DNA from: Hydrogenobacter sp. T-2
GTDB taxonomy: Bacteria > Aquificota > Aquificia > Aquificales > Aquificaceae
Direction of reading: 5' to 3'
DNA length: 64,000 bases
Assembly (NCBI RefSeq): GCF_033971325.1
Contig: NZ_CP117180.1
Location: forward strand, 750,041 to 814,040
Shown one piece after another: positions 31,957-39,832 of the stretch. Position numbers and translations under genes: made by a program. The notes under the pieces are model-generated. The model was given only the letters and a program-made list of their open reading frames with translations. It did no database searches and was not told the DNA's origin. Every line of letters begins with the position of its first letter. Position 1 is the stretch's first letter.

Positions 31957-32044
31957 CGGCGAGGGAGGGATTCGAACCCCCGGTGGGCTCTGAACCCACA
32001 GCGATTTTCGAGACCGCCCCGTTCGACCACTCCGGCACCTCGCC
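31957..32044 (-). tRNA. tRNA-Ser (anticodon CGA)
   Basis: 88-base class II tRNA. Acceptor stem GGCGAGG/CCTCGCC, anticodon arm GCGGT-CTCGAAA-ATCGC giving CGA (reads TCG), a long variable arm (TGTGGGTTC-AGAGCCCAC type) and a T loop TTCGAAT. G73 fits serine. CCA is not encoded. Confidence 0.95.
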
Positions 32045-32049
32045 TCCTT

Positions 32050-32055
32050 TATAAT
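32050..32055 (+). promoter_or_regulatory. -10 element before the O-antigen-ligase-like gene
   Basis: TATAAT 14 bases before ATG 32070, leaving a leader of about 8 bases without a ribosome site. It is only six bases from the 5' end of the divergent tRNA-Ser. Confidence 0.45.
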
Positions 32056-32069
32056 TATAAGGCTTTGCC

Positions 32070-33197
32070 ATGCTTATAGTCCTTTTTGCTTTGGGATTGC
32101 TCTCTATAAGCCTCTTTGAGGCTTTGGTGGTTTTTATACTGATATACCTCGCATACAAAGGCTTTAAAGGCTTCCGATGTAAGGGAAGTCTGTTTTTACC
32201 TCTCACTTTGCACGCTCTTGTGGTTTTGGTCTCTACCGCCCTTTTTCATACCTCTCAGATAGGCAAGGCTATAGAAAGGGGGATGTTTTTGCTCTCTTAC
32301 TGCTATGGTGGAATGCTTAGGGTGGATGAAAGAAGTCTATATAGGTTTAATCTCTTTTTGGTGATCTCTGGTCTGGCTCTTTTACCCTTGGTGTTTTACA
32401 GATACAGCCAAACAGGTCAACCTGCCATGTTTTGGGGTGGGTGGTTTGAGGTAGGAGCCTTTTACAGCATCTTTGCGGTCGCAAGCCTTTCTCTTCTCTT
32501 TTATTCAAAAAGGGTCTACTACCTTTTGCCCTTTATACTTTTTGTGGGCGTGGTCTTTTTTACCATGAGAAGGTCTGCCATGCTGGGGCTTGCCTTTGCC
32601 CTTTTGGTTTTTGCCCTTCTTGTGGGACAGAAGGTTTCCAAAAAAGCCTTTTGGGGTATTTTGCTTACCCTTTTTGTTGGCTTTGCGGTAAGCACTGCGG
32701 TTCTTGTGCACAAGGATATAAGGTATAAGACCATGTATGAGATGGTGCTGGGACAAAGACCTATAAATGACGAGACGCTAAACCACATATCCAGCTACCG
32801 TTGGGAGATAGCGAAGGCAGGCGTGCAGGTAGTAAAAAAAGACATACAGGAAAGAAACTGGCTTGCCCTTGCCATAGGTCATGGCATAAACTCAGGCTAC
32901 TATCTTGAGCCAAAAAGCCCTGTGGGTGGGGTCTACGAGTCGGTATTTTTGCTTTCAGAGCTTATCGAGAAGGGTCTTCTGGGGCTTTTTGCAGTCCTTT
33001 GTGTCTATTACGCATACTTTAAGTTTCTGCTAAGTTTTAGGATAAGGGACAGTATGGACTATCTTCTTATGCCTCTTTTACTTGCTCTTGGCTCTCACCT
33101 TGTGGGGGCGGTCTTTACCTTTTTCTGGGATGCTATGCTACCCTTATATCTTGTGCTTTTTATGGTGGTAGAGAGGTTTAGGTCTCTAAAACTGTGA
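32070..33197 (+). CDS. O-antigen ligase/polymerase-like membrane protein
   Basis: 375 residues, with roughly nine or ten hydrophobic segments and a large loop around residues 220-300 (RPINDETLNHISSYRWEIAKAG, then GHGINSGYYLEPKSP). This layout and the R-x-x-W/G-H-G-x features resemble Wzy/WaaL-type O-antigen ligase-domain proteins that join or polymerise surface glycans on lipid carriers. The kdsD and uppS genes in the window are consistent with an LPS-bearing cell. Function not certain. Confidence 0.72.
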   Translation: MLIVLFALGLLSISLFEALVVFILIYLAYKGFKGFRCKGSLFLPLTLHALVVLVSTALFHTSQIGKAIERGMFLLSYCYGGMLRVDERSLYRFNLFLVISGLALLPLVFYRYSQTGQPAMFWGGWFEVGAFYSIFAVASLSLLFYSKRVYYLLPFILFVGVVFFTMRRSAMLGLAFALLVFALLVGQKVSKKAFWGILLTLFVGFAVSTAVLVHKDIRYKTMYEMVLGQRPINDETLNHISSYRWEIAKAGVQVVKKDIQERNWLALAIGHGINSGYYLEPKSPVGGVYESVFLLSELIEKGLLGLFAVLCVYYAYFKFLLSFRIRDSMDYLLMPLLLALGSHLVGAVFTFFWDAMLPLYLVLFMVVERFRSLKL

Positions 33198-33243
33198 TTT
33201 TTTGAAAAATATGAAAAAATGAAGACACCATACAGTTAAACAC

Positions 33244-33999
33244 ATGGCTTTTGGTTTACGCATGCTTAAGAGTCAGTTAGTTTGTCTTTCTCCTCACTCT
33301 TATCTTATCCCTACAGTCAAGGAAGCAGACAAGGTAGTAAAGAAAGCCCTGTATGTGGTAGCTGGCATAGACACAGATGGCTACAAAGAGATACTTGGCT
33401 TTTGGCTTGCAAGACAGGAAAGTGCCAGCTTTTGGGTAAATGTCTTGAATGACCTCAAGGCAAGAGGAGTAGAGGACATACTTGTAGTGGTAAGCGACGA
33501 GCTAAAGGGTATACAAGAAGCTGTAAGGAGCGTATATCCCATGAGTGACCATCAAAAATGTCTTGTTCACAAGGTAAGGAACAGCCTGAAGAAGGTCAAA
33601 TACAAAGACAGGAAGAGAGTAGCCAGTGCATTGAGGTCAATATACATGTCCTCCACGCAACCGCAAGCGAAGGAGAACTTTGAGAGGTTTAAGAGGGAAT
33701 ACCAAGCAGAGTATCCACAGGTAGTGAAGGACTGGGAAAGAGACCTTGAGGAAATATTGACCTTTTACAAGTATCCTTATGAGATAAGGAGGATGTTAGC
33801 GACGACGAACTTTGTGGAGAGTATAAACAGCAAGATAAGGAAGGTGATATATGGCAAGAGGATATTTCCGACGGATGAGGCTTTACTGAAGGTTTGTTAT
33901 GGAGTAGTGATGGACTTAGAGGAGAAATGGAAGAAGCCTTTGAGGGACTGGGAGAGGATATATGCCCAGGTGATAATTCTTTTTGAGGGTAGGCTATGA
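33244..33999 (+). pseudogene. IS256/Mutator-type transposase, 5'-truncated
   Basis: About 230 residues match the C-terminal two thirds of IS256-family transposases: VAGIDTDGYKEILGFWLA, the second catalytic Asp in VVSDELKGIQEAV, SDHQKCLVHKVRNSLKKVK, and the catalytic Glu in NFVESINSKIRK. The region with the first catalytic Asp and the N-terminal DNA-binding domain are missing, and the first 24 or so residues do not look like transposase, so it is inactive. A right end-like sequence (ggtataatttacacaaattt) follows; no matching left end is seen. A shorter relative is at 60239-60507. Confidence 0.85.
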
Positions 34000-34033
34000 G
34001 GTGTGGTATAATTTACACAAATTTTGAAACAGT

Positions 34034-34380
34034 CCCTCCATGGGGTCTGAGCTTTCTAAAAGCACTTTGCAGTCTATCTGTCTTATGTCAAGGACTTCAT
34101 AGCTAAAGGTTAGGTTTTTGAGTTTTAGTTTTGTTTCCCACATAAACGAGAAGTTGTCTTATATTCCTTCTACAAGGCATAGTAGGGTCGTTAAAGGATT
34201 GGAATTCCATATGCAGTATGCTTTCATCTTCAAGTTTTGCCAAGAAGTCTAACCTTAGCTCTGTAGATGGCAGGTTGGTAGGCAGGAGTTCCTTTATAGG
34301 TGTCGGCGAGAGAAGTTTGCTGAACCTATAAGGGGCTTCTTCAAAAATATCCTTCAAAACTATGTCTTTTGAAGATTTTA
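34034..34380 (-). pseudogene. Truncated Rpn-like nuclease gene
   Basis: Homologous to the 5' half of the gene at 12454-13395. From KDIVLKDIFEEAPYRF through LRLDFLAKLEDESILHMEFQ the match is close, including the Asp and E-x-Q residues. The GTG start has been lost, there is an internal deletion and frameshift near 34165, and homology stops at about 34034 (equivalent to LLESPDPMD) next to the insertion-sequence right end. The remaining 3' half is gone. The TGATATAAT promoter element survives at its 5' side, overlapping the pyrD stop codon. Confidence 0.85.
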
Positions 34381-34387
34381 AATTATA

Positions 34388-35320
34388 TCAGGCACGCACC
34401 ACAAGGCGATGAGCCCTGCCCACAAGGTCGGTAAACCTTTCTATAGACCTCTCTCTCATGTATTCCTCTATGCCCTCTATGACCTTAAGGGGTGCATAAG
34501 GCTCAAAGAAGTTAGCGGTTCCCACTTGAATGCATACCGCACCTGCAAGGATATGTTGCAAAGCGGAATCCGTGTCGTATATGCCACCAACACCTATTAT
34601 AGGAATAGAGTGTCCAAGCTCTGAAAAAACCTCCCAGACCATCCTCACCGCTATGGGAAGTATGGCAGGACCAGAGAGACCTCCCATAAGTGTAGAGAGT
34701 TCAGGTCTTTGGCTTTTTGTGTCTATTTTCATACCAAGAAGGGTGTTTATGAGAACGAGCCCATCAGCACCTGCATCTATGCAAACCTTGGCAAAGCCCT
34801 TTATATCTCCCGTATTGGGTGAGAGTTTTACAAGCACTGGCTTTTTTACCTTGGCTTTTACCCTTTCCACAAGCCTTGAGAGCACCACAGGGTCATGTCC
34901 AAAGAGCATACCTCCCTTTTTCACATTAGGACAAGACACGTTGAGCTCATAGGCTACCACCTTATTGGCATCTTCAAGTGCAAGGCATACTTCCACATAC
35001 TCCTCTTCTGTTTCTCCAAAGACATTGGCTATAAAGTGGGTGTCTATCTTCTCAAGGTTTGGGTATATCTTTTTCAAAAAGCCTTCCACTCCCGGGTTTT
35101 GAAGTCCTATGGAGTTTAACATCCCGCAGGGGGTTTCCGCAATCCGCTCTGGTGAGTTGCCTTCGCGAGGCTTTAGAGATATACCCTTTGTAACCACCGC
35201 ACCAAGCCTTGATATGTCATATATCTCCATAGCCTCAAGCCCATAGCCAAAAGTTCCCGATGCTACCCAAACGGGGTTTTTAAACCTTACGCCAAAAAGC
35301 TCCACAGAAAGGTCAAGCAT
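34388..35320 (-). CDS. pyrD: Dihydroorotate dehydrogenase, class 1
   Basis: FMN enzyme of pyrimidine synthesis, 310 residues. Motifs: NPVWVASGTFGYGLE, NVSCPNVKKGG with the catalytic Cys typical of class 1 (class 2 uses Ser), GGLSGPAILPIAV and GVGGIYDTDSALQ. This suggests the 1B type, which normally pairs with an electron-transfer PyrK; no pyrK is in the window. Overlaps the upstream dehydrogenase gene by 8 bases. Confidence 0.94.
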   Translation of the reverse strand: MLDLSVELFGVRFKNPVWVASGTFGYGLEAMEIYDISRLGAVVTKGISLKPREGNSPERIAETPCGMLNSIGLQNPGVEGFLKKIYPNLEKIDTHFIANVFGETEEEYVEVCLALEDANKVVAYELNVSCPNVKKGGMLFGHDPVVLSRLVERVKAKVKKPVLVKLSPNTGDIKGFAKVCIDAGADGLVLINTLLGMKIDTKSQRPELSTLMGGLSGPAILPIAVRMVWEVFSELGHSIPIIGVGGIYDTDSALQHILAGAVCIQVGTANFFEPYAPLKVIEGIEEYMRERSIERFTDLVGRAHRLVVRA

Positions 35321-36257
35321 TTATCTTCCTCCCAAACTCTTCCAAACTCCACCTTAGAGATTCTTCGTATGAAATAGGCTCTCTTCCACAGAGCTTTTCT
35401 ACACCTTCCTTTTCCACCTCAGGGTCAAGACCACATATATTATCCCTCCACATCATAAGCATCTGGTCTGAGCTAAAAGGTGGTGGCTGAAGAAGTCTCT
35501 CCGCCACAAGACCACCTACATACATAAGGCTTTTTGGCACAGGTAGGAGCAAGACCTTCCTTTTCCAGTAGTCAAAAATGTCCTCCAAAAGCTCCCTAAA
35601 GCTCACCCTCCTGTTTCCGCATAGCTCGTAGGTTTTACCCTCGCTCTCTTCTAAGATAAGAGCCTTAACAAAGGCACAGGCAACATCTCTAACATCCACA
35701 GGCTGAAAGAGATAGCCACCGCCACCGGGCAGGGCAAAAAGCCTCAAAAACTTGGTAATGCTCCATAGGTCATAAAAGAGCTTTTGCTCAGGACCGAGTA
35801 TGAGAGAGGGTCTCATTATGGTATAGCTTAGCCCAGACCTTTTTAGCTCCTCTTCCGCCATAAACTTGGTGCGATGATACATGGAGGGGGCATCCTTGTG
35901 AGTCCCAAGAGAGCTCATATGAAGGACTCTCTTTAGCCTTCCGTAGTCTTTGGCAACTTCATAAAGAGCCTTTGAGTAAAGGTAGTGAACCCTCATAAAG
36001 GTTTGCTTTTTCCTCTTGTCTTCTACCAGTATACCCACGAGGTGTATAAGGTAGTCTGGTTTAAAGTCTTCAAAGACCTCTTTGAGTGACTTTTTGTCCT
36101 CAAGGTCTGCTTTGTAAGGCTCTACCGCATCGCCAAAGAGTTTCTCCAGCTTACTCACATCTCTGACAATAGAGCCTACTGTATAGCCCTCTCTTAGGAG
36201 CTCCTTAACTATATACCTCCCTACAAAGCCCGTTGCACCGGTGATAAGCACTCTCAT
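35313..36257 (-). CDS. NAD(P)-binding SDR protein, NDUFA9/epimerase-like
   Basis: 314 residues of the extended short-chain dehydrogenase fold: GATGFVGRYIVKELL at the N-terminus, acidic binding segment after strand 2, and YHRTKFMAEE supplying the Tyr-x-x-x-Lys pair. Similar to atypical SDRs related to the complex I subunit NDUFA9 and to nucleoside-sugar epimerases. Substrate unknown. Overlaps tatC by 4 bases and pyrD by 8, so all belong to one unit with tatA/B. Confidence 0.85.
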   Translation of the reverse strand: MRVLITGATGFVGRYIVKELLREGYTVGSIVRDVSKLEKLFGDAVEPYKADLEDKKSLKEVFEDFKPDYLIHLVGILVEDKRKKQTFMRVHYLYSKALYEVAKDYGRLKRVLHMSSLGTHKDAPSMYHRTKFMAEEELKRSGLSYTIMRPSLILGPEQKLFYDLWSITKFLRLFALPGGGGYLFQPVDVRDVACAFVKALILEESEGKTYELCGNRRVSFRELLEDIFDYWKRKVLLLPVPKSLMYVGGLVAERLLQPPPFSSDQMLMMWRDNICGLDPEVEKEGVEKLCGREPISYEESLRWSLEEFGRKINA

Positions 36258-37012
36258 TCTTGTGCCACCTCTATGGAAGTTTTCTTCTGTTTGCGCCTGC
36301 CAAGTTTGCCAGCTATCAGAGAAAGCTCATAGAGAATTATAAGAGGAATAGCCATCAAAACCTGTGTGGTAACGTCAGGAGCAATAAGAGCACCCGCCAC
36401 AAAGGCAAGCACTATGAAATACTTCCTAAAAGCCTTTAGCTGGCTCTCGCTAACTATACCTGCTCTCTGTAAAAGAAAGATAACAACAGGAAGTTCAAAG
36501 GCTATGCCGAAGCCTATTATCATCTTGAGAAGAAAGGATATATACAGGTTCACAGAAAGAAAGGGGGTAGCCTGAAGTTGAGAAAGACCTATGCCGAGCA
36601 AAAACTTCAAAGCCATAGGCAGGGCTACAAAGTAAGAGAAAGCTCCGCCAAGAAGGAATAAAAGTATGGATACAAGGGTAAGTGGAAGGACAAGTTTTTT
36701 TTCGTTGGGATAGAGGGCAGGCTCTACGAACCTCCAAAGTTGGAAAAGTATAAAAGGCAAAGAAAGGATAAAACCAAAGACTATGGATATCTTCAAAAGT
36801 ATAAAAAGAGGCTCTGTGGGAGATAGGGTTATGAGCTCTACCTGTGGGTATGACCTTTTTACTGGTTCTTTAAGGATTTCAAATATCTGGCTTGCAAAGT
36901 AGAAGGCAATGCCTGTGCCTATGAAGAAGGCTACTATGGACTTAATCAGCCTGCTTCTTAGCTCCCTCAGATGCTCCGTCAGAGGCATCTTGGGAAGTTC
37001 CTGCTGTTCCAT
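36254..37012 (-). CDS. tatC: Sec-independent protein translocase TatC
   Basis: Receptor subunit of the twin-arginine translocase, 252 residues, six membrane segments. N-terminal PLTEHLRELRSRL is the characteristic start, then PLFILLKISIVFG and FGIAFELPVVIFLL, with a charged cytoplasmic tail. It overlaps the upstream tatA/B-like gene by about 70 bases; a second in-frame ATG at 36988 (MPLTEHL) is possible and would still overlap. Confidence 0.95.
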   Translation of the reverse strand: MEQQELPKMPLTEHLRELRSRLIKSIVAFFIGTGIAFYFASQIFEILKEPVKRSYPQVELITLSPTEPLFILLKISIVFGFILSLPFILFQLWRFVEPALYPNEKKLVLPLTLVSILLFLLGGAFSYFVALPMALKFLLGIGLSQLQATPFLSVNLYISFLLKMIIGFGIAFELPVVIFLLQRAGIVSESQLKAFRKYFIVLAFVAGALIAPDVTTQVLMAIPLIILYELSLIAGKLGRRKQKKTSIEVAQE

Positions 37013-37271
37013 TATCCTCTTTTACCTCCTCATGCTTTTCCTTTTCTATTAAATCGTAAACACTTTCATCTTCAGGAGGGGTCGCATCCTTGCTTTCCTC
37101 CATTATCTTCTTGTTTATACTTTCCATGTATAGCTGATATCTAAGCTCATCCCAAGTTTCTCTAACCTTTCGTAGAAACTCGCCTAACTTGGTAGCCACT
37201 TCCACCATCTTCTCGGGACCCAAGAAGATGAATGCTACCGCAAGTATCACCAAAAGCTCAGGGAAGTCCAT
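36942..37271 (-). CDS. Twin-arginine translocase subunit TatA/TatB
   Basis: 109 residues: one N-terminal membrane helix ending in FLGPEKM, an amphipathic helix (VEVATKLGEFLRKVRETWDEL) and an acidic, low-complexity tail (GTAGTSQDASDGASEGAKKQAD). The Gly-Pro and following helix fit TatA/TatB; GPEKM and length lean to TatB. Its C-terminal coding region overlaps tatC in another frame. Transcribed from the promoter at 37283-37311. Confidence 0.9.
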   Translation of the reverse strand: MDFPELLVILAVAFIFLGPEKMVEVATKLGEFLRKVRETWDELRYQLYMESINKKIMEESKDATPPEDESVYDLIEKEKHEEVKEDNGTAGTSQDASDGASEGAKKQAD

Positions 37272-37282
37272 CTTAGGATATT

Positions 37283-37311
37283 AATATACTGTATAAGTCA
37301 CACTTGGTCAA
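37283..37311 (-). promoter_or_regulatory. Promoter of the tat-pyrD unit
   Basis: Minus-strand TTGACC (37306-37311), 17-base spacer, TATATT (37283-37288), then 11 bases to the ATG of tatA/B. The predicted leader is only about 5 bases, with no ribosome site. Confidence 0.65.
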
Positions 37312-37323
37312 ATCCCTTAACAA

Positions 37324-37352
37324 TTGATAAAGCACTCGCCCTGCCTTATAAT
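37324..37352 (+). promoter_or_regulatory. Promoter of the coiled-coil membrane protein gene
   Basis: TTGATA (37324-37329), 17-base spacer, TATAAT (37347-37352), seven bases before ATG 37360. Transcription would start at or beside the start codon. Confidence 0.7.
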
Positions 37353-37359
37353 TAGACCT

Positions 37360-37764
37360 ATGAGGTTTTTAGTTTTTATCCTTGTGCTGGGTCTCCTGCT
37401 TTCTTACTCCTTAGCCAAGGAAGTTCCCTTTACCCTTGAAGACAGGGACAGGATTATAAGGCTTGAGGAGAACCAAAGAGAAGGTTTCAGAGCCCTTATG
37501 CAAAGGATAGATGATACCAACAAAAGGATAGATGACATAAACAAAAGAATAGATGACACAAACAAAAGAATAGATGATATGATAAGCATTATGCTTTGGG
37601 GCTTTGGAGTTTTGTTTGCTGGTATGATGAGCCTTATAGGTTTTGTGATATGGGACAGGAGAAGTGCACTTGCTCCAGCTATCAGAAAAACAAAGGAGCT
37701 TGAGGAAAGGGAGGAAAAGATTGAAAAGGCTCTCAAGAAACTCGCAGAAAAAATCCAGAAGTAA
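37360..37764 (+). CDS. Small membrane protein with heptad repeats; 3' frameshift suspected
   Basis: 134 residues as read: an N-terminal hydrophobic signal segment (residues 1-19), a coiled-coil with four near-copies of a seven-residue unit (RIDDTNK/RIDDINK), a membrane helix (around 70-95) and a second charged coiled-coil. It ends with AEKIQK and a TAA at 37762-37764. Adding one A to the six-A run near 37750 would instead give a C-terminus NPEVKEALKEAGIL ending at 37796, which looks like genuine coding sequence. So the gene is either frameshifted or uses slippage. Function unknown. An upstream in-frame start would lie in the -35 box and is rejected. Confidence 0.65.
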   Translation: MRFLVFILVLGLLLSYSLAKEVPFTLEDRDRIIRLEENQREGFRALMQRIDDTNKRIDDINKRIDDTNKRIDDMISIMLWGFGVLFAGMMSLIGFVIWDRRSALAPAIRKTKELEEREEKIEKALKKLAEKIQK

Positions 37765-37884
37765 AAGAAGCCCTGAAAGAAGCTGGTATCCTTTAGAAAT
37801 TTTTTAAAAGGAGCAGTGAAGACTAACAGAATAGAGCGTCATGCCAATAATTTTTTAAGAAGGCTAAACGCACTCTCACAAGCC

Positions 37885-39030
37885 TTAAAGAATATGCCTT
37901 AGTATTTCAATAGCTTGGTCTATGTGTTTTTCCTCAACTATAAGGGGTGGGACAAACCTCAAGACCTTCTCTGCGGTGCAGTTTATCACAAGACCCTTTT
38001 CAAGTGCTTTCTGCACAAGCTCGGAGCAGTTTCTCTCAAGCTCCAAACCAAGCATTAGACCTTTGCCTCTAACCTTTCCCACTCCAAGCTCTTGGAGTTT
38101 TCTCTTGAAGTATTCTCCCACCCTTTGAACCTGTGGTAAGAGCTCCCTTACCCTGCGAACCACCACCATAGAAGCTCTGCAGGCAAGGGGGTTTCCACCA
38201 AAAGTAGAACCGTGTGAGCCTGCCTTAAAAGCCTTAGCGACCTCATCTTTGGCAAGCACCGCACCTATGGGGACTCCACCACCCAAGCCTTTTGCAAGGG
38301 TTATTATGTCTGGTTGTAGGCTGTAATGCTCGTAGGCGTAGAATTTACCAGTCCTTCCTATGCCTGTTTGAACTTCGTCCACTATAAGCAGAAGACCCTC
38401 TTTCCTGCATAGCTCTTGAATTTTCTGCAAAAACTCTCCCTCTGCCTCCTTTATACCACCCTCTCCATGTATAACCTCAAGCATTATGCCAGCGGTTTCT
38501 TTCTTTAGAGCCCTTAAAACAGAGTCAAAGTTGTTTAGCTCCGCATAGTCAAAACCTTCAAGGAGTGGCTCAAAGCCCTTTTGTATCTTTTCCTGTGCGG
38601 TTGCGGACATGGCACCAAAGGTTCTTCCATGAAAGGAGCTATAAAAGGTAATAATCCTGTATCTTTTCTCACCCTTCTCGTAAAAGTATCTTCTTACGAG
38701 CTTTATAGCTCCTTCGTTTGCCTCCGCACCACTGTTGCAGAAAAAGACCTTTCCAGAAGTCCAAAAGCTATCCACAAGCTCCTTTGCCAAATCTTCTTGC
38801 CAGGGATTTTCAAAAAGATTGGAGATGTGCAAAAGGCTTTGTGCTTGGTCGCATATGGCTTTTGTAAGCTCTGGGTCTGCGTATCCAAGGGCGTTTACCG
38901 CAATGCCTGCAAGGAAGTCAAGGTATTTTCTACCTTGGTCGTCATACAAATATACTCCTTCGCCTTTGACAAACCTTACAGGAAGTCTTTTGTAGGTTTC
39001 CATAACATACATGGCTATATAGTTTAGCAT
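37885..39030 (-). CDS. argD: Acetylornithine aminotransferase
   Basis: PLP-dependent class III aminotransferase of arginine (and possibly lysine) synthesis, 381 residues. Motifs: YLYDDQGRKYLDFLAGIAV, FFCNSGAEANEGA, FHGRTFGA, LLIVDEVQTGIGRTG, the PLP lysine in ITLAKGLGGGVPIGA, and HGSTFGGNPLACRA. Immediately upstream is a perfect 7-bp palindrome at 39039-39055. The 120 bases between its stop and the preceding gene contain the frameshifted end of that gene and nothing else I can support. Confidence 0.94.
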   Translation of the reverse strand: MLNYIAMYVMETYKRLPVRFVKGEGVYLYDDQGRKYLDFLAGIAVNALGYADPELTKAICDQAQSLLHISNLFENPWQEDLAKELVDSFWTSGKVFFCNSGAEANEGAIKLVRRYFYEKGEKRYRIITFYSSFHGRTFGAMSATAQEKIQKGFEPLLEGFDYAELNNFDSVLRALKKETAGIMLEVIHGEGGIKEAEGEFLQKIQELCRKEGLLLIVDEVQTGIGRTGKFYAYEHYSLQPDIITLAKGLGGGVPIGAVLAKDEVAKAFKAGSHGSTFGGNPLACRASMVVVRRVRELLPQVQRVGEYFKRKLQELGVGKVRGKGLMLGLELERNCSELVQKALEKGLVINCTAEKVLRFVPPLIVEEKHIDQAIEILRHIL

Positions 39031-39038
39031 TCTTAAAC

Positions 39039-39055
39039 CTTCTTTAACAAAGAAG
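39039..39055. promoter_or_regulatory. Perfect inverted repeat before argD
   Basis: CTTCTTT-aac-AAAGAAG, eight bases upstream of the argD start codon on the minus strand. It could be an operator or an RNA hairpin at the ribosome site. It does not resemble the classical ArgR box. Confidence 0.4.
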
Positions 39056-39115
39056 TGTTAGAATTTTCTAAGTGGGATTGGAAAACTTCGTTAAAACCAT
39101 AAAAGAGGTTTTACA

Positions 39116-39832
39116 ATGAAAAAGTGGCTTTTATTGTTTATACCCTCTTTTAGCTTCGCCTTTTTTCCCTTTGAGGCGGAAGATGCGGGCACTCTGGGAG
39201 GGTTAGGGAATTTTCAGTTTGAGACGAACTACGCCAACTTCAAGTATTACAGCGGTGCAAGAAGGCAGGTGCTGGACTTTCAGTTTCAAGCGGGTCTTCT
39301 CAAAAATATGGACCTTGCGGTCATCCAGCCATATGTGAAGCTAAAGGAAGAAGGTCAAAGGCTAAGTGGTGCGGATGACCTGAGAATTTTCATAAAGCAC
39401 ATACCCTTTGAAGTAGATGGCTGGAGAGCAGGCTATAGGATTCAGCTAAACCTTGACACAGGGAAGGAGGGCATAGGCTATGGAAGGACCACTGCCAACG
39501 TAAACCTTATAGCGGAAAAGGACGTAGGAAACATTACTCTTAACCTCAACGCTGTATATATAAAGTCCTCACATGTGGAAGGCTTGAGGGATGCTTACGG
39601 AGTGATATTTCATCTTTATGGTAAGCCTGCTAAGTGGCTAACCTTGGGTGGAGAGATAAAGTATATCAGACCAGAGCATAAGGTTTCAAACAAGGACACA
39701 CACCTTTTAGTGGGCTTTCTCTTGCATCCCACAAAATCCATAGACCTGAGCTTTGGAGTGCACAAAAGCCTTAACAAACACCAGGAACAGCCAGATTATG
39801 GTTTTCTAACAGGTTTTCTCTACAGGTTTTAG
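39116..39832 (+). CDS. Predicted outer-membrane beta-barrel protein
   Basis: 238 residues with a signal peptide (residues 1-16, cleaved after a Phe/Ala-rich end) and alternating-hydrophobicity strands ending in an aromatic C-terminal residue (YGFLTGFLYRF), the usual signal for barrel insertion. The N-terminal EAEDAGTLGGLGNFQFE segment recalls bacterial transporter-like barrel proteins of unknown substrate. It stands alone, with nadE converging at the 3' end (4-base overlap) and argD divergent upstream. Confidence 0.72.
   Translation: MKKWLLLFIPSFSFAFFPFEAEDAGTLGGLGNFQFETNYANFKYYSGARRQVLDFQFQAGLLKNMDLAVIQPYVKLKEEGQRLSGADDLRIFIKHIPFEVDGWRAGYRIQLNLDTGKEGIGYGRTTANVNLIAEKDVGNITLNLNAVYIKSSHVEGLRDAYGVIFHLYGKPAKWLTLGGEIKYIRPEHKVSNKDTHLLVGFLLHPTKSIDLSFGVHKSLNKHQEQPDYGFLTGFLYRF

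Noticed and set aside
31907..32206. Plus/minus overlapping small reading frame across tRNA-Ser.
   Set aside because: It contains the complete tRNA and has no protein features.
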